Assembly (NCBI RefSeq): GCF_900102925.1
Contig: NZ_FNKI01000003.1
Span: 62,001-126,000, forward strand
Length of the DNA stretch: 64,000 bases
Source: Flagellimonas zhangzhouensis
GTDB taxonomy: Bacteria; Bacteroidota; Bacteroidia; Flavobacteriales; Flavobacteriaceae
Direction of reading: 5' to 3'
Positions 31,858 through 42,806 of the stretch are shown here, in pieces. The first letter of the stretch is position 1; each line of letters opens with the position of its first letter. The position numbers and the translations under genes are program-made. The notes beneath the pieces were generated by a model. That model searched no databases and was not told the origin of the DNA. It worked only from the letters and a program-made list of their open reading frames with translations.

Positions 31858-33033
31858 ATGAAAAAAGTCGTAATTGTTTCTGCTGCCAGAACACCCATCG
31901 GTAGCTTTATGGGATCACTATCCACGGTTCCAGCACCAAAATTGGGGGCAGTTGCCATAAAAGGCGCCTTAGATAAAATCGGTCTTAAACCCGAATTGGT
32001 CGAAGAAGTTTTAATGGGGAATGTTGTACAGGCAGGAACAGGTCAAGCTCCAGCCAGACAAGCTGCTATTTATGCAGGAATTCCAAATTCAGTACCCTGT
32101 ACCACTGTGAACAAAGTGTGTTCTTCTGGTATGAAAACAATTATGCAAGCTGCGCAATCCATTGCACTAGGAGAAAACTCCATTGTAGTGGCTGGCGGAA
32201 TGGAAAATATGAGCTTGATTCCACATTACGCTTATATGCGAACTGGAACCAAATTTGGACCAACCACTTTGTTGGATGGAATGCAAAAAGATGGTCTGGT
32301 TGATGCCTATGATCAAAATGCCATGGGTGTTTGTGCCGATGCCTGTGCCACAAAATATGAATTCAGCCGTGAGGATCAAGATGCTTTTGCCATCCAATCC
32401 TATCAAAGATCAGCAGATGCATGGAAAGCTGGAAAATTTGCCAATGAAATAGTTCCTGTTGAAGTACCTCAACGAAGAGGAGAACCCATTGTGGTAAGTG
32501 AAGACGAGGAATACAAGAATGTTAAGTTGGATAAAGTGCCAGCACTTCGTCCTGCATTCACTAAAGAAGGTACTGTTACTGCTGCCAATGCTTCAACCAT
32601 AAATGATGGCGCTGCTGCAGTTGTGTTGATGAGCGAGGAAAAAGCGAATGAGTTGGGGATAAAACCTCTTGCAACCATTAAAGGATATGCCGATGCAGCC
32701 CACGAACCTGAATGGTTTACTACGGCTCCCGCAAAAGCATTACCAAAAGCCTTAGATCGTGCAGGGGTATCCATCGACGATATTGAATATTTTGAATTTA
32801 ACGAAGCTTTCTCCGTAGTGGGGTTGGCCAATATGAAAATTCTAGGATTAAACGATTCCAATGTGAATGTAAACGGTGGAGCGGTTTCTTTAGGACACCC
32901 TCTAGGTTGTTCTGGTGCCAGAATCACCATTACCCTGTTGAACGTGTTGGAACAAAATAATGCCAAACTTGGGGCTGCTGCCATTTGTAACGGTGGTGGT
33001 GGAGCTTCTTCAATAGTTTTGGAAAGATATTAG
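31858..33033 (+). CDS. Acetyl-CoA C-acetyltransferase (thiolase)
   Basis: Condenses two acetyl-CoA to acetoacetyl-CoA, or cleaves 3-ketoacyl-CoA in the reverse direction. At 391 residues it is the standard length. Active-site residues are in place: Cys88 in NKVCSSGMK, His347 in GHPLGCSGAR and Cys377 in ICNGGGG. The N-terminus VVIVSAARTPIGSFMG is typical. Biosynthetic AtoB-type and degradative FadA-type thiolases are hard to separate; no beta-oxidation partner lies next to it. An NlpC/P60 gene follows after 20 bp and may be co-transcribed. Confidence 0.92.
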   Translation: MKKVVIVSAARTPIGSFMGSLSTVPAPKLGAVAIKGALDKIGLKPELVEEVLMGNVVQAGTGQAPARQAAIYAGIPNSVPCTTVNKVCSSGMKTIMQAAQSIALGENSIVVAGGMENMSLIPHYAYMRTGTKFGPTTLLDGMQKDGLVDAYDQNAMGVCADACATKYEFSREDQDAFAIQSYQRSADAWKAGKFANEIVPVEVPQRRGEPIVVSEDEEYKNVKLDKVPALRPAFTKEGTVTAANASTINDGAAAVVLMSEEKANELGIKPLATIKGYADAAHEPEWFTTAPAKALPKALDRAGVSIDDIEYFEFNEAFSVVGLANMKILGLNDSNVNVNGGAVSLGHPLGCSGARITITLLNVLEQNNAKLGAAAICNGGGGASSIVLERY

Positions 33034-33053
33034 TGATTCAATCTGTACTTTAA

Positions 33054-33806
33054 ATGCAATATGGAATTTGTCCTCTAAGTATTGTTCCTATTCGAACCAA
33101 TCCCGATGGATGTTCCGAAATGACTTCCCAGCTCCAATATGGAGAACATTTCAAAATTTTGGAAAGTCGGAAAAAATGGAGCCGAATACGGGTAGCTTAC
33201 GACAAGTTTGAAGGTTGGGTGCCCAACAATCAAATCACGGAAGTTCCTGAGCAAGTTTATGAAGATTTGGATGCCTTGGAGTACTCTAAAATTTGTTCCG
33301 ACATCATTTCTCATATCTATACAAGCGATGGCATGCTGCTACCCATTTTATTGGGTTCCATGGTGAATAAGCCCGAACTTTTAGAGCATACTTTTGAAGG
33401 AAGTGTATACGAGGGAAAAAATCCAAAGGAAGCTCTAATTGATACAGCCATATTATATTTAAAAGCTCCATTCTTAAATGGAGGAAAAACACCTTTTGGA
33501 ATCGATTGTTCAGGTTTTACGCAAATGGTGTACAAGATCAATGGGTATACCTTGGGTCGAACTGCAGAGGAACAATCCAAACAAGGGGAAGCTTTAAGCT
33601 TTATTGAAGAAAGTGAACCTGGAGACCTTGCTTTTTTTGACAATAACGAAGGAGTTATAGACCACGTGGGGATTATCCTTAAGGACAATTATATCATCCA
33701 CGTGAACGGTCATGTACGGATTGATAGAATAGATCACACAGGTATTTTTAATACGGACGAAAAATTGTACACCCACCAACTTCGGGTCATCAAAAAGATC
33801 ATATAA
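33054..33806 (+). CDS. NlpC/P60-family cell-wall hydrolase with SH3-like domain
   Basis: 250 residues without a clear signal peptide. An N-terminal SH3b-like region (about 1-65, KWSRIRVAYDKFEGWVPNNQ) is followed by an NlpC/P60 cysteine peptidase domain: catalytic Cys152 in GIDCSGFTQMVYK, His in IDHVGIIL, and a second polar residue in IHVNGHV. Such enzymes cut peptide cross-links of peptidoglycan fragments (gamma-D-Glu-diamino acid bonds). The missing signal suggests a recycling role in the cytosol or an unusual export route. A strong terminator follows directly. Confidence 0.88.
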   Translation: MQYGICPLSIVPIRTNPDGCSEMTSQLQYGEHFKILESRKKWSRIRVAYDKFEGWVPNNQITEVPEQVYEDLDALEYSKICSDIISHIYTSDGMLLPILLGSMVNKPELLEHTFEGSVYEGKNPKEALIDTAILYLKAPFLNGGKTPFGIDCSGFTQMVYKINGYTLGRTAEEQSKQGEALSFIEESEPGDLAFFDNNEGVIDHVGIILKDNYIIHVNGHVRIDRIDHTGIFNTDEKLYTHQLRVIKKII

Positions 33807-33835
33807 AAAAAGCCTCAACAATGTTGAGGCTTTTT
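33807..33835. terminator. Bidirectional intrinsic terminator
   Basis: AAAAAGCCTCAAC (33807-33819) pairs perfectly with GTTGAGGCTTTTT (33823-33835) around AAT. It serves both the NlpC/P60 gene (plus) and the convergent TPR gene (minus). Confidence 0.9.
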
Positions 33836-33853
33836 ATTTTGTTTGAGAGTTTC

Positions 33854-35116
33854 TTATTCTCCCAATAGCTTTTTAATTCTCATGAAGTTTTCGGTATCAC
33901 CCAAAGCTCCATAAATATTTTTCAACTGAGTCAATACACCTTCGTTATCTGGGTTAGATTTAAGTGCATCTTCCAAAACAGTTGCTCCTTCTCTAAACAA
34001 ATCATCCTTTTTATTCTTTAGCTCATCGTATTTAGCGATGTCTGCTTTAGAGGTACCTAGAGAATTCATTTCATCGATAAGTCCGTTACCTTCATTCACA
34101 TAAGTGGTAGAAAGGTTTAAAAGGGCATTGATGTAACCTGGATCTACAGCCAAAGCTTTTTTGTAAGCATCTCTTGCAGCTTCCAAGTTTCCTTGCTCCA
34201 TGTTGATTACACCGATGTTGTACAACAAATCTGGGTTGTCAGGAGCCATTTCAGAAGCTTGTCCCATCAATTCCACAAACTTGTCCTTGTCGCCCATGGC
34301 GTAGTAAAGGTTAGCTTCACCCAAAACCAAGTTTACATCGTTTGGATCTACAGCTCTAGCATCAGAGTAGGCAGCAAGAGCTTTTTCATTGTCGCCCATT
34401 TGCTGATAGATCATTGCGATGTTCTTAACGATTTCTGGTCTTTTGGAAGGACTTACTTCTTCTTTTGGGTCTTTGTGGGTACCCGCTTTTACGTAAAGGT
34501 CACGAGTGGCTTTGTCCATAGTAACAGTCTCTCCTGTTGCAACATCAACAGCTGTATAAGAAACTGAACTACCATCGTACTTAATATCTTTTAGCTCGTT
34601 GTAGTATTTCAAAGCTGGCTCATACTCTTGGGCATTTACCGCACTACTTGCTGCATAGTAAAGATAAATTGTATCCATTGGACTCAACTTATAGCTCATG
34701 TACAACTTTTCAGCCGCTTCCATAAACTTTTTATTGTTGTTGTCCTCTACAGCAGAATTTACCAAGTCAGCAGTCATTGCAGACATTTGTTCTTTGGCTA
34801 CTCCTGTGTATTTTTCTTTACCACTTGCTTCTTCAATAGAAACAACTTTTTGAAAAGCTTCTACTGCTGGCTCAAAAGCTGATGCATCACCTTTTTTTGC
34901 CAAATCATAGTTTGCATTTCCCAATACTGCGTAATACTGTGCCTGCATTCTCTCATCTGCACTTCCAATAGTGGATGAAGCACTTTCCAAAGATGCCTTG
35001 GCTGCAGCCGCGTCACCTTTCTTCAATGCCTTTTCCGCCTCCTTGATTTCATCCTTCTGGGCGAAACCCATCACGGAAACCCCTAAGGCAAGTACTAATA
35101 AAACTTTAGTTTTCAT
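33854..35116 (-). CDS. Periplasmic tetratricopeptide repeat protein
   Basis: 420 residues. The N-terminal signal peptide MKTKVLLVLALGVSVMGFAQ is followed by helix pairs of the TPR type, best seen at about 225-335 (AMIYQQMGDNEKALAAYSDA, IGVINMEQGNLEAARDAYKK). It probably acts as a protein-protein scaffold in the periplasm. The gene lies 43 bp downstream of gyrA on the same strand and may share its transcript, a common arrangement in Flavobacteriaceae. No enzymatic motif is seen. Confidence 0.85.
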   Translation of the reverse strand: MKTKVLLVLALGVSVMGFAQKDEIKEAEKALKKGDAAAAKASLESASSTIGSADERMQAQYYAVLGNANYDLAKKGDASAFEPAVEAFQKVVSIEEASGKEKYTGVAKEQMSAMTADLVNSAVEDNNNKKFMEAAEKLYMSYKLSPMDTIYLYYAASSAVNAQEYEPALKYYNELKDIKYDGSSVSYTAVDVATGETVTMDKATRDLYVKAGTHKDPKEEVSPSKRPEIVKNIAMIYQQMGDNEKALAAYSDARAVDPNDVNLVLGEANLYYAMGDKDKFVELMGQASEMAPDNPDLLYNIGVINMEQGNLEAARDAYKKALAVDPGYINALLNLSTTYVNEGNGLIDEMNSLGTSKADIAKYDELKNKKDDLFREGATVLEDALKSNPDNEGVLTQLKNIYGALGDTENFMRIKKLLGE

Positions 35117-35159
35117 GTTTAAAAAGTAATTATTGATTTAGTGTATATCGATTTATTAA

Positions 35160-37685
35160 TTATTCTTCGCTCTTGTCATTATCAATTGCCGTGCCATCTT
35201 CACCTTTCACTTCAATGTCCATGATGTCAGTTTCTTCTATCGGATCATCTTCTTTCATGACTTTGGCAACTGCTGCAATGGAATCTCCATCCCTTAAGTT
35301 GATCAAACGAACACCTTGAGTGGCTCTACCCATTACTCTAAGATCTTCCACGCTCATTCGAATCGCAATACCAGATTTATTGATGATCATAAGGTCATCG
35401 GTGTCGGTTACATTTTTAATGGCTACCAATCCTCCAGTTTTGTCGGTGATAGAAATGGTTTTTACACCTTTTCCTCCCCTATTAGTTACGCGATAATCAT
35501 CCAAGTTGGATCTTTTACCATACCCATTTTCTGAAACAACCAAAATGTCATCCTCAAAATTGTGCACGGAAACCATTCCAATTACCTCATCTTTATCATT
35601 CGCCAAAGTGATTCCTCGAACCCCTGATGCATTACGACCCATTGGTCTGGTCTTGGATTCTTCAAAGCGGATGGCTTTACCAGATTTTAAACCAAGGAAA
35701 ATTTGACTTGTTCCTGTGGTCAATTTGGCTTCCAATAGTTCATCCCCATCTTTTACAGTAATGGCATTAATACCATTTTGACGTGGTCTTGAATACTGCT
35801 CCAAAGAGGTTTTCTTCACCGTACCTTTTTTGGTGGCCATAATTACGTAATGACTGTTCACGTAATCCTCATCTTTCAAATCTTGGGTACAGATAAAGGC
35901 TTTCACCTTGTCTTCTGACTCAATATTGATCAAGTTTTGAATGGCTCTACCTTTTGATGTGCGGCTACCTTCTGGGATTTCGTAAACCCGCATCCAGAAA
36001 CATTTTCCGTTTTGCGTAAAGAACAACATGTATTGGTGGTTGGTTCCCACAAACAAATGCTCCAAGAAATCCTCGTTTCGGGTTGAAGATGCTTTTTGAC
36101 CTACACCTCCCCTATTTTGGGTTTTGTATTCGGACAATGGTGTTCTTTTGATGTAACCAGCATGCGAAATGGTAATCACCACTTGCTCATCTGGAATCAT
36201 ATCCTCAATGCTCAAATCACCACCTGCGTAGTTGATCTCAGATCTTCTTTCGTCACCATATTTATCTTTTACTTCCAACAACTCATCTTTGATGATCTGC
36301 ATTCTACGCTCTTTCTTGTCGAGAATGTCTTTCAAATCTTCGATGGTCTTTAAAAGTTCGGCATGCTCTTCACGAAGTTTATCCTGCTCCAGTCCTGTAA
36401 GCTGACGCAAACGCATCTCCACAATGGCCTTGGCTTGGATTTCGGTCAACTTGAATCGCTCCATCAAGCTGTTACGCGCTTCATCCACATTGGCGGATCC
36501 ACGAATAATCGCAATTACTTCATCAATATTGTCCGAAGCAATAATCAATCCTTCAAGGATGTGCGCACGATCTTCGGCTTTTTTAAGCTCGTATTTGGTT
36601 CTACGAACCACAACCTCATGTCTATGCTCTACAAAATGATGGATAATTTCCTTCAGGTTCAACAACTGAGGTCTACCATTCACCAACGCAATGTTGTTCA
36701 CACTGAAAGATGATTGTAGCGCAGTGTATTTATAAAGGGTATTCAGAACGATATTTGGAATGGCATCTCGTTTCAAAATGTAAACGATTCGCATCCCTTT
36801 TCTATCGGACTCGTCTCGGATGGAGGCGATACCTTCAATCTTCTTATCATTAACAAGGTCGGCAGTCTTTTTGATCATATCCGCCTTGTTCACCTGGTAA
36901 GGAATCTCTGTTACAATGATGCACTCCCTACCTTGAACTTCTTCAAAAGAGGCTTTGGCACGCATTACAACGCGACCTCTACCCGTATGGAACGCCTCTT
37001 TTACACCGTCATAACCGTAAATGATTCCACCTGTTGGAAAATCGGGAGCTTTAATGTGAGAAATCAGCTCCTCAATTTCAATATCGTTGTTGTCGATGTA
37101 GGCAATTGTACCATCCACCACTTCAGATAAATTATGAGGCGGCATATTGGTTGCCATACCTACCGCAATACCAGAAGCTCCATTCACCAATAAATTGGGA
37201 ACTCGTGTTGGCAACACAGTTGGTTCTTCAATGGTATCATCAAAGTTCAATTGATGATCAACAGTATCTTTATCAATATCTGCCAACATTTCGTCGGCAA
37301 TTTTGCGCATTTTCGCCTCTGTATAACGCATTGCTGCAGGGCTATCCCCATCAACAGAACCAAAGTTACCTTGGCCATCAATGAGCATATACCTCAAACT
37401 CCATTCTTGGGCCATACGCACCATGGTATCATACACTGATGAATCACCATGTGGGTGGTATTTACCCAAAACTTCCCCAACAATACGGGCAGATTTTTTA
37501 TGTGAACCGGTGGACCTTACTCCCAGTTCATGCATACCGAAAAGTACTCTTCGGTGTACAGGTTTAAGTCCATCACGAACATCTGGCAGGGCACGTGACA
37601 CAATGACCGACATTGAATAATCAATGTAGGCAGATTTCATCTCATCCTCTATGTTGATAGGAATTAACTTTTCTCCTTCCGCCAT
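35160..37685 (-). CDS. gyrA: DNA gyrase subunit A
   Basis: 841 residues. Breaks and rejoins DNA in the GyrA2GyrB2 complex to introduce negative supercoils. The N-terminal breakage-reunion domain has the catalytic Tyr121 in [10 protein letters not shown] and a quinolone region [10 protein letters not shown] with Ser82 and Asp86, the usual sensitive residues. The GyrA box shows as QNRGGVGQ, and the C-terminal beta-pinwheel repeats follow ([36 protein letters not shown]). It ends in an acidic tail (about the last 35 residues) as in other gyrases. ParC would lack the GyrA box and tail, so gyrA is preferred. Confidence 0.95.
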   Translation of the reverse strand: MAEGEKLIPINIEDEMKSAYIDYSMSVIVSRALPDVRDGLKPVHRRVLFGMHELGVRSTGSHKKSARIVGEVLGKYHPHGDSSVYDTMVRMAQEWSLRYMLIDGQGNFGSVDGDSPAAMRYTEAKMRKIADEMLADIDKDTVDHQLNFDDTIEEPTVLPTRVPNLLVNGASGIAVGMATNMPPHNLSEVVDGTIAYIDNNDIEIEELISHIKAPDFPTGGIIYGYDGVKEAFHTGRGRVVMRAKASFEEVQGRECIIVTEIPYQVNKADMIKKTADLVNDKKIEGIASIRDESDRKGMRIVYILKRDAIPNIVLNTLYKYTALQSSFSVNNIALVNGRPQLLNLKEIIHHFVEHRHEVVVRRTKYELKKAEDRAHILEGLIIASDNIDEVIAIIRGSANVDEARNSLMERFKLTEIQAKAIVEMRLRQLTGLEQDKLREEHAELLKTIEDLKDILDKKERRMQIIKDELLEVKDKYGDERRSEINYAGGDLSIEDMIPDEQVVITISHAGYIKRTPLSEYKTQNRGGVGQKASSTRNEDFLEHLFVGTNHQYMLFFTQNGKCFWMRVYEIPEGSRTSKGRAIQNLINIESEDKVKAFICTQDLKDEDYVNSHYVIMATKKGTVKKTSLEQYSRPRQNGINAITVKDGDELLEAKLTTGTSQIFLGLKSGKAIRFEESKTRPMGRNASGVRGITLANDKDEVIGMVSVHNFEDDILVVSENGYGKRSNLDDYRVTNRGGKGVKTISITDKTGGLVAIKNVTDTDDLMIINKSGIAIRMSVEDLRVMGRATQGVRLINLRDGDSIAAVAKVMKEDDPIEETDIMDIEVKGEDGTAIDNDKSEE

Positions 37686-37947
37686 GCTTATTTGTTATTA
37701 ATTTTTTGTGGTTAAATTATCATGGCAATATACAGAAAATAGCAGCCTTTATAATGGTTTGCTCGTGTTTTATTAAAAAAATTATCAACATTATCCACAA
37801 GGACCCATTTACGATAATAAACCTTTGTTAAATCCATAAAATAACCACCATATTTCCGACATTTACCACTACTTTATCGAATAAGGGTACGGTATTTGAC
37901 CACCATAACAATACTTTTATTAATTTTAATTGCTGAAAAGGAAACGT

Positions 37948-40506
37948 ATGGACGATAATTTTTCCCCAAGAGTAAAAGACGTTATAGCATACAGTAAGGA
38001 AGAGGCCCTAAGATTGGGCCACGATTTTATTGGTACGGAGCACCTGATGCTAGGTCTTTTGAGAGATGGAAATGGCAAAGCCATTAATATATTGGACGCT
38101 CTCGACGTTGACTTGGAACACCTACGAAGAAAAGTAGAGATTCTAAGTCCGGCAAACCCAAATACAGGAACGATTCAGAAAGACAAGAAAAACTTGCATC
38201 TGACCCGCCAAGCTGAGCGCGCCCTAAAAACTACATTTTTGGAAGCCAAGCTTTTTCAAAGCTCATCCATTAATACTGCACACCTGCTGCTATGCATTCT
38301 TAGAAACGAGAACGATCCAACCACAAAGTTGCTTCACAAATTAAAAGTGGACTATGACAATGTGAAGGAGCAGTTCAAATCTATGATCACAAGTGATGAT
38401 GATTATATCGATTCCCCTCAAGCGGAATCTTTCCCTGGTGATACCGACGATACTGGTGATGACAAGGAAAGTACCTTTGGTGGAAGCGGTGCAGCACAAA
38501 AAGGCAACAAAAAATCCAAGACTCCTGTTTTGGACAACTTTGGCCGTGACTTGACCAAATTGGCCGAGGAAAATAGATTGGACCCTGTAGTAGGTAGAGA
38601 AAAAGAGATTGAAAGGGTATCCCAGATATTAAGTCGTAGAAAAAAGAACAATCCATTGTTGATTGGTGAACCAGGTGTGGGTAAAAGTGCCATTGCTGAA
38701 GGTTTGGCGCTTCGCATCATCAACAAAAAAGTATCACGAATCTTATACAACAAGCGCGTTGTAACCCTAGATTTGGCTTCTTTGGTAGCTGGCACAAAAT
38801 ACCGTGGCCAGTTTGAAGAGCGAATGAAAGCGGTAATGAACGAGCTTGAAAAGAATGACGATATCATACTTTTCATTGACGAGATTCATACTATTGTGGG
38901 TGCTGGTGGAGCAACAGGAAGCTTGGATGCTTCCAATATGTTCAAACCTGCATTGGCAAGAGGTGAAATTCAATGTATAGGTGCAACTACCCTTGATGAA
39001 TACAGACAGTACATTGAAAAAGATGGTGCTTTGGAACGTCGTTTCCAAAAAGTAATGGTGGAGCCAACCACTGTGGAAGAAACCATCGAAATTTTGATGA
39101 ACATCAAAGGCAAATACGAAGAACACCACAACGTAAATTATACCGACGATGCCATTGTGGCCTGTGTAAAATTGACCAACCGTTACATGACGGACCGTTT
39201 TTTACCAGACAAGGCCATTGATGCGTTGGATGAAGCAGGTTCAAGAGTTCACATTGTAAACATGGACGTTCCAAAGCAGATTTTGGAATTGGAAAGTCAG
39301 TTGGAAGATGTTCGAGAACTGAAAAATAGCGTTGTTAAAAAACAGAAATACGAAGAAGCTGCCAAACTTCGCGACGACGAAAAGCGTCTGGAAAAAGAAT
39401 TGGCAGTAGCTCAAGAACGCTGGGAAGAAGAAAGTAAATTGCACAGAGAAACGGTATCTGAGGATAACGTTGCCGATGTGGTTTCCATGATGAGTGGAAT
39501 TCCAGTAAATCGTATTGCACAAACCGAAAGCAACAAATTGGCCGAATTACCTAATCTTATTAAAGGTTTTGTAATCGGACAAGATGAAGCAGTTGCCAAA
39601 GTGGCCAAGGCCATTCAACGTAACCGTGCAGGATTAAAAGACCCGAACAAACCCATTGGTTCTTTCATATTTTTAGGGCAAACAGGGGTTGGTAAAACCC
39701 AATTGGCCAAAATTTTGGCTAAAGAACTTTTTGATTCTGAAGACGCGCTTATCCGAATTGACATGAGTGAATACATGGAAAAATTCGCCATTTCAAGATT
39801 GGTAGGTGCACCTCCAGGATATGTAGGTTATGAAGAAGGTGGTCAATTGACTGAAAAAGTACGCCGCAAGCCTTATTCCGTAGTTTTATTGGATGAGGTA
39901 GAAAAAGCGCACCCAGACGTGTTCAACATGTTGTTACAAGTTTTGGACGATGGTTTCTTGACCGATAGTTTAGGTCGCAAAATTGATTTTAGAAACACTA
40001 TCATCATCATGACTTCCAACATCGGAGCAAGACAGTTGAAAGATTTTGGACAAGGTGTTGGTTTCGGAACTGCTGCCAAAAAAGCGCAGGCCGACAGCCA
40101 TCAAAAAGGAGTTATCGAAAGTGCTTTGAAAAAGGCCTTTGCTCCAGAATTCTTGAACAGAATTGATGATGTAGTGGTCTTCAATCCGTTGGAAAGAGAA
40201 GACATCCACAAAATCATTGATATTGAATTGAACAAATTATTCAATAGAATTAAAGATATCGGTTATGACCTTAATCTTTCTGATAAGGCCAAAGACTATA
40301 TAGCCGATAAAGGTTTTGATAAGCAATACGGTGCTCGTCCATTAAAAAGAGCTATCCAAAAGTACATTGAGGATGCATTGGCCGAAGAGATTGTAAATTC
40401 AAAATTGGAAGAAGGCGATAGCATTTTCATGGATTTGGATGAAGCCAAAGAGGAACTCACCATTGCCATTAAGAAAACGGAAAAATCTTCCGAAGCTGAA
40501 AAATAA
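37948..40506 (+). CDS. clpC: ATP-dependent Clp protease ATP-binding subunit ClpC
   Basis: 852 residues from ATG 37948; a TTG 18 bp earlier would add six basic residues and is less likely. A double Clp_N domain (1-150) is followed by a first AAA module with GEPGVGKSAIAEGL and a UVR/M-domain-like stretch (KKQKYEEAAKLRDDEKRLEK), the mark of ClpC over ClpA and ClpB. The second AAA module has GQTGVGKTQLAKIL and VVLLDEVEKAHPDV, then a D2-small domain. It unfolds proteins for ClpP. An Asp/Gly-rich linker lies between the N domain and AAA1. Divergent from gyrA across 262 bp. Confidence 0.93.
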   Translation: MDDNFSPRVKDVIAYSKEEALRLGHDFIGTEHLMLGLLRDGNGKAINILDALDVDLEHLRRKVEILSPANPNTGTIQKDKKNLHLTRQAERALKTTFLEAKLFQSSSINTAHLLLCILRNENDPTTKLLHKLKVDYDNVKEQFKSMITSDDDYIDSPQAESFPGDTDDTGDDKESTFGGSGAAQKGNKKSKTPVLDNFGRDLTKLAEENRLDPVVGREKEIERVSQILSRRKKNNPLLIGEPGVGKSAIAEGLALRIINKKVSRILYNKRVVTLDLASLVAGTKYRGQFEERMKAVMNELEKNDDIILFIDEIHTIVGAGGATGSLDASNMFKPALARGEIQCIGATTLDEYRQYIEKDGALERRFQKVMVEPTTVEETIEILMNIKGKYEEHHNVNYTDDAIVACVKLTNRYMTDRFLPDKAIDALDEAGSRVHIVNMDVPKQILELESQLEDVRELKNSVVKKQKYEEAAKLRDDEKRLEKELAVAQERWEEESKLHRETVSEDNVADVVSMMSGIPVNRIAQTESNKLAELPNLIKGFVIGQDEAVAKVAKAIQRNRAGLKDPNKPIGSFIFLGQTGVGKTQLAKILAKELFDSEDALIRIDMSEYMEKFAISRLVGAPPGYVGYEEGGQLTEKVRRKPYSVVLLDEVEKAHPDVFNMLLQVLDDGFLTDSLGRKIDFRNTIIIMTSNIGARQLKDFGQGVGFGTAAKKAQADSHQKGVIESALKKAFAPEFLNRIDDVVVFNPLEREDIHKIIDIELNKLFNRIKDIGYDLNLSDKAKDYIADKGFDKQYGARPLKRAIQKYIEDALAEEIVNSKLEEGDSIFMDLDEAKEELTIAIKKTEKSSEAEK

Positions 40507-40527
40507 AACCGTAAAACACTGAAAAAG

Positions 40528-40554
40528 AAAAGCTGACACTAGTCAGCTTTTTTT
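40528..40554 (+). terminator. Intrinsic terminator of clpC
   Basis: AAAAGCTGAC (40528-40537) pairs with GTCAGCTTTT (40542-40551) around ACTA, followed by more T. It lies 22 bp after the clpC stop. Confidence 0.85.
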
Positions 40555-40664
40555 ATGCATAAATGTACCGTACACACGATAATTTAGCAGTTAATCTATT
40601 ATTTTTCCGCTCACCTACCAATCCAAGTACTTTCGTTAACGAGACACTATAATTACACTTGGGG

Positions 40665-41081
40665 ATGAAATCAACTTCGACAAAGAAGACTGTCGTTGTG
40701 CGTGAGTACAATTTAGACATTGGGACTGTTCAGGTTTTTGATGATTACATGGTTGCTTCATTTGATGAAGGCGCCACCGTTACATTAGAAAGAACGTACC
40801 AGGTCATCGGCATTTCAGAAATACATTTTAGAGATAAGGATTTTGGGTATATCAGCCTGAGAAAAAACTCTTATGCCATTGATCCCACGGTCTACAACTA
40901 CGTGAGAGGGTTAAAAAATCTGAAAGCATTCGCCATTGTTTCCAAGAAAGAAATTGACATGCACAATTTCAAAATTGAGAAAATGTTCTACAAAAAACCC
41001 ATGGAGTTCTTTATAGAATATGATAATGCTTTGGCTTGGGTTAAGAAAAGACTCAGCAGTAGCAAAAAGTCAAAATCTTAA
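40665..41081 (+). CDS. SpoIIAA/STAS-like protein of unknown role
   Basis: 138 residues from ATG 40665 (TTG 40659 is an alternative). Alternating strands and helices with FGYISLRKNSYAIDP and LKAFAIVSKKEIDMHNFKIE resemble the SpoIIAA/STAS-like small proteins found in marine Flavobacteria. The C-terminus is very basic (KKRLSSSKKSKS). It is a single gene between the clpC terminator and a convergent nnr gene, overlapping the latter's stop by four bases. No ligand or partner can be named. Confidence 0.6.
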   Translation: MKSTSTKKTVVVREYNLDIGTVQVFDDYMVASFDEGATVTLERTYQVIGISEIHFRDKDFGYISLRKNSYAIDPTVYNYVRGLKNLKAFAIVSKKEIDMHNFKIEKMFYKKPMEFFIEYDNALAWVKKRLSSSKKSKS

Positions 41082-42613
41082 TTATTTTCTTGCGCATTCT
41101 GTTCAGGTTGTCGAAACAATTCTGAATATGCACTTCCTATATTTTCAATAATTTTTGAAGCTTTGGTTGCTTCGTATCCAAGCGTTGATGCAGCCAAATC
41201 ACCTGCCAAACCATGCAGATAAACACCAAAAATTGTAGCTTCCAAAGGTGGATAGCCTTGTGCTATTAATCCAGTAAGCATTCCTGTGAGCACATCGCCA
41301 CTTCCTGCCGTTGCCATACCAGGATTCCCTGTAGTGTTCACATACCCTTTATCCTTATAAATAATTATGCTGTGTGCCCCTTTGATAACCACCGCCACAT
41401 TATATTGGCTTGAAAACGCCTTAGTTTTCTCCAGTTTTTCAAAATCTGAATCCCATTTACCTATTAAACGTTCCAATTCTTTAGGATGAGGAGTCAATAC
41501 TGACAGCTCAGGAACATCCTTCAATAGTTCAGGATTTTGGGATAAGATATTCAACCCATCAGCATCAATCACCATTGATGCGGCAACACTTTTTAATAAG
41601 GCACCAAAAGCTGAAGCCGTTTTTTCATTTAAACCAATACCAATTCCCACTCCTATTACAGTAGGTTCAAAAGGCAATTCAATTTGAGATATGTTTTCTT
41701 CATCCGAATCCGTCAACACCATAACTTCTGGTATTGCTGTTTGAAGTGAATGATATCCACATTTGGGGACATAAGCCGTCACCAAACCACTTCCTACACT
41801 TAAACAAGCATTACTGGCCAACTGAACAGCACCAATTTTACCATAACTTCCTCCTACAATCAAGGAATGGCCATAAGTCCCTTTATGGGAAAACTTAAGT
41901 CTTGGACGATATAGTGGCAAGACTTCTGGCCTACCAATCAATTCAAAGTCCGTGTCTGTTTTGGAAAGATATTCTTGATCCAGACCAATATCCAATACCT
42001 CCCATTGATTTACATAGATACCTGTTTTGGGCAAAAAGAAAACCAATTTCGGCACCTGAAACGTCAACACATAACTCGATTGAATCACATGAGATGGATC
42101 CCATGGCTCCCTATCCATGGGCAATCCAGATGGAATATCAACAGAAAGCACAAAAGCTTGGGATGCGTTGATATGTTGAATCAGTTTACCCAACCAAGGT
42201 GCGGGAGGCCTGTTCAATCCAATCCCAAAAATGGCATCAACAATAATATCGTTGGGCGATAGTTCGGGCATCTCGATAGATTCATTGATAAAATCTGGCC
42301 ATACCTCTGCCTCTTTAAGTCGGTTTAAATTCAAAAGGAAGTCCTCTGACCTCTTATCACTATAATTTACCACATAAACTTTGGTGGAATAGCCATGCTC
42401 GTGCAACATGCGCGCCAAGACCATCCCATCTCCCCCATTGTTCCCTATGCCACAAAACAATACAATATTGACTTGAGTGCCCCTCAACCTCGAATGCACC
42501 CACTCAAAAAGCTGGGATGCAGCCCTTTCCATAAGCGCCTCGCTCGTAATCTGCTCTTTTTTAATTGTGGATTTATCAGCTTCATAGATTTGTTGGGCGG
42601 AAAAAATTTTCAT
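41078..42613 (-). CDS. nnr: Bifunctional NAD(P)H-hydrate epimerase/ADP-dependent dehydratase
   Basis: 511 residues. It repairs the damaged cofactors NADHX and NADPHX. The N-terminal YjeF_N epimerase domain (about 1-215) has GIGNNGGDGMVLARML. The C-terminal YjeF_C/carbohydrate-kinase-like dehydratase domain (about 225-505) has VLTPHPKELERLIG and GNPGMATAGSGDVLTGMLTG with the catalytic Asp near GSGD. The two-domain fusion is the common bacterial form. It is divergent from thrA, with the candidate Thr leader lying between. Confidence 0.93.
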   Translation of the reverse strand: MKIFSAQQIYEADKSTIKKEQITSEALMERAASQLFEWVHSRLRGTQVNIVLFCGIGNNGGDGMVLARMLHEHGYSTKVYVVNYSDKRSEDFLLNLNRLKEAEVWPDFINESIEMPELSPNDIIVDAIFGIGLNRPPAPWLGKLIQHINASQAFVLSVDIPSGLPMDREPWDPSHVIQSSYVLTFQVPKLVFFLPKTGIYVNQWEVLDIGLDQEYLSKTDTDFELIGRPEVLPLYRPRLKFSHKGTYGHSLIVGGSYGKIGAVQLASNACLSVGSGLVTAYVPKCGYHSLQTAIPEVMVLTDSDEENISQIELPFEPTVIGVGIGIGLNEKTASAFGALLKSVAASMVIDADGLNILSQNPELLKDVPELSVLTPHPKELERLIGKWDSDFEKLEKTKAFSSQYNVAVVIKGAHSIIIYKDKGYVNTTGNPGMATAGSGDVLTGMLTGLIAQGYPPLEATIFGVYLHGLAGDLAASTLGYEATKASKIIENIGSAYSELFRQPEQNAQENN

Positions 42614-42716
42614 TCGTCAATAAAAATTGAGGATTTGTGTGAATTTGGCAAAAAATCTCATCAACGATTTGATGAAGTAATCAAAAGTACTACATTTATC
42701 CCCTCATTAGATAATA

Positions 42717-42806
42717 ATGCAAGCAAAACAAACGGATATTACATTGGGTTGGGTGAACACTGCTTCATCTATCTTCACCATTAACATCACCACCCCTTTG
42801 GGGTAA
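42717..42806 (+). promoter_or_regulatory. Candidate Thr/Ile-rich leader peptide (attenuator) of the thr operon
   Basis: A 29-codon frame, 65 bp before thrA, begins ATG 42717 and ends TAA 42806. It encodes six Thr and four Ile, clustered at the end as FTINITTPLG. A CCCC-TTT-GGGG hairpin (42792-42804) overlaps the last codons, and a T6 tract follows at 42831-42836. Thr and Ile codons before a hairpin, just upstream of threonine genes, is the logic of the E. coli thrL attenuator. No textbook terminator pairs with the T tract, so the mechanism is open. Confidence 0.5.
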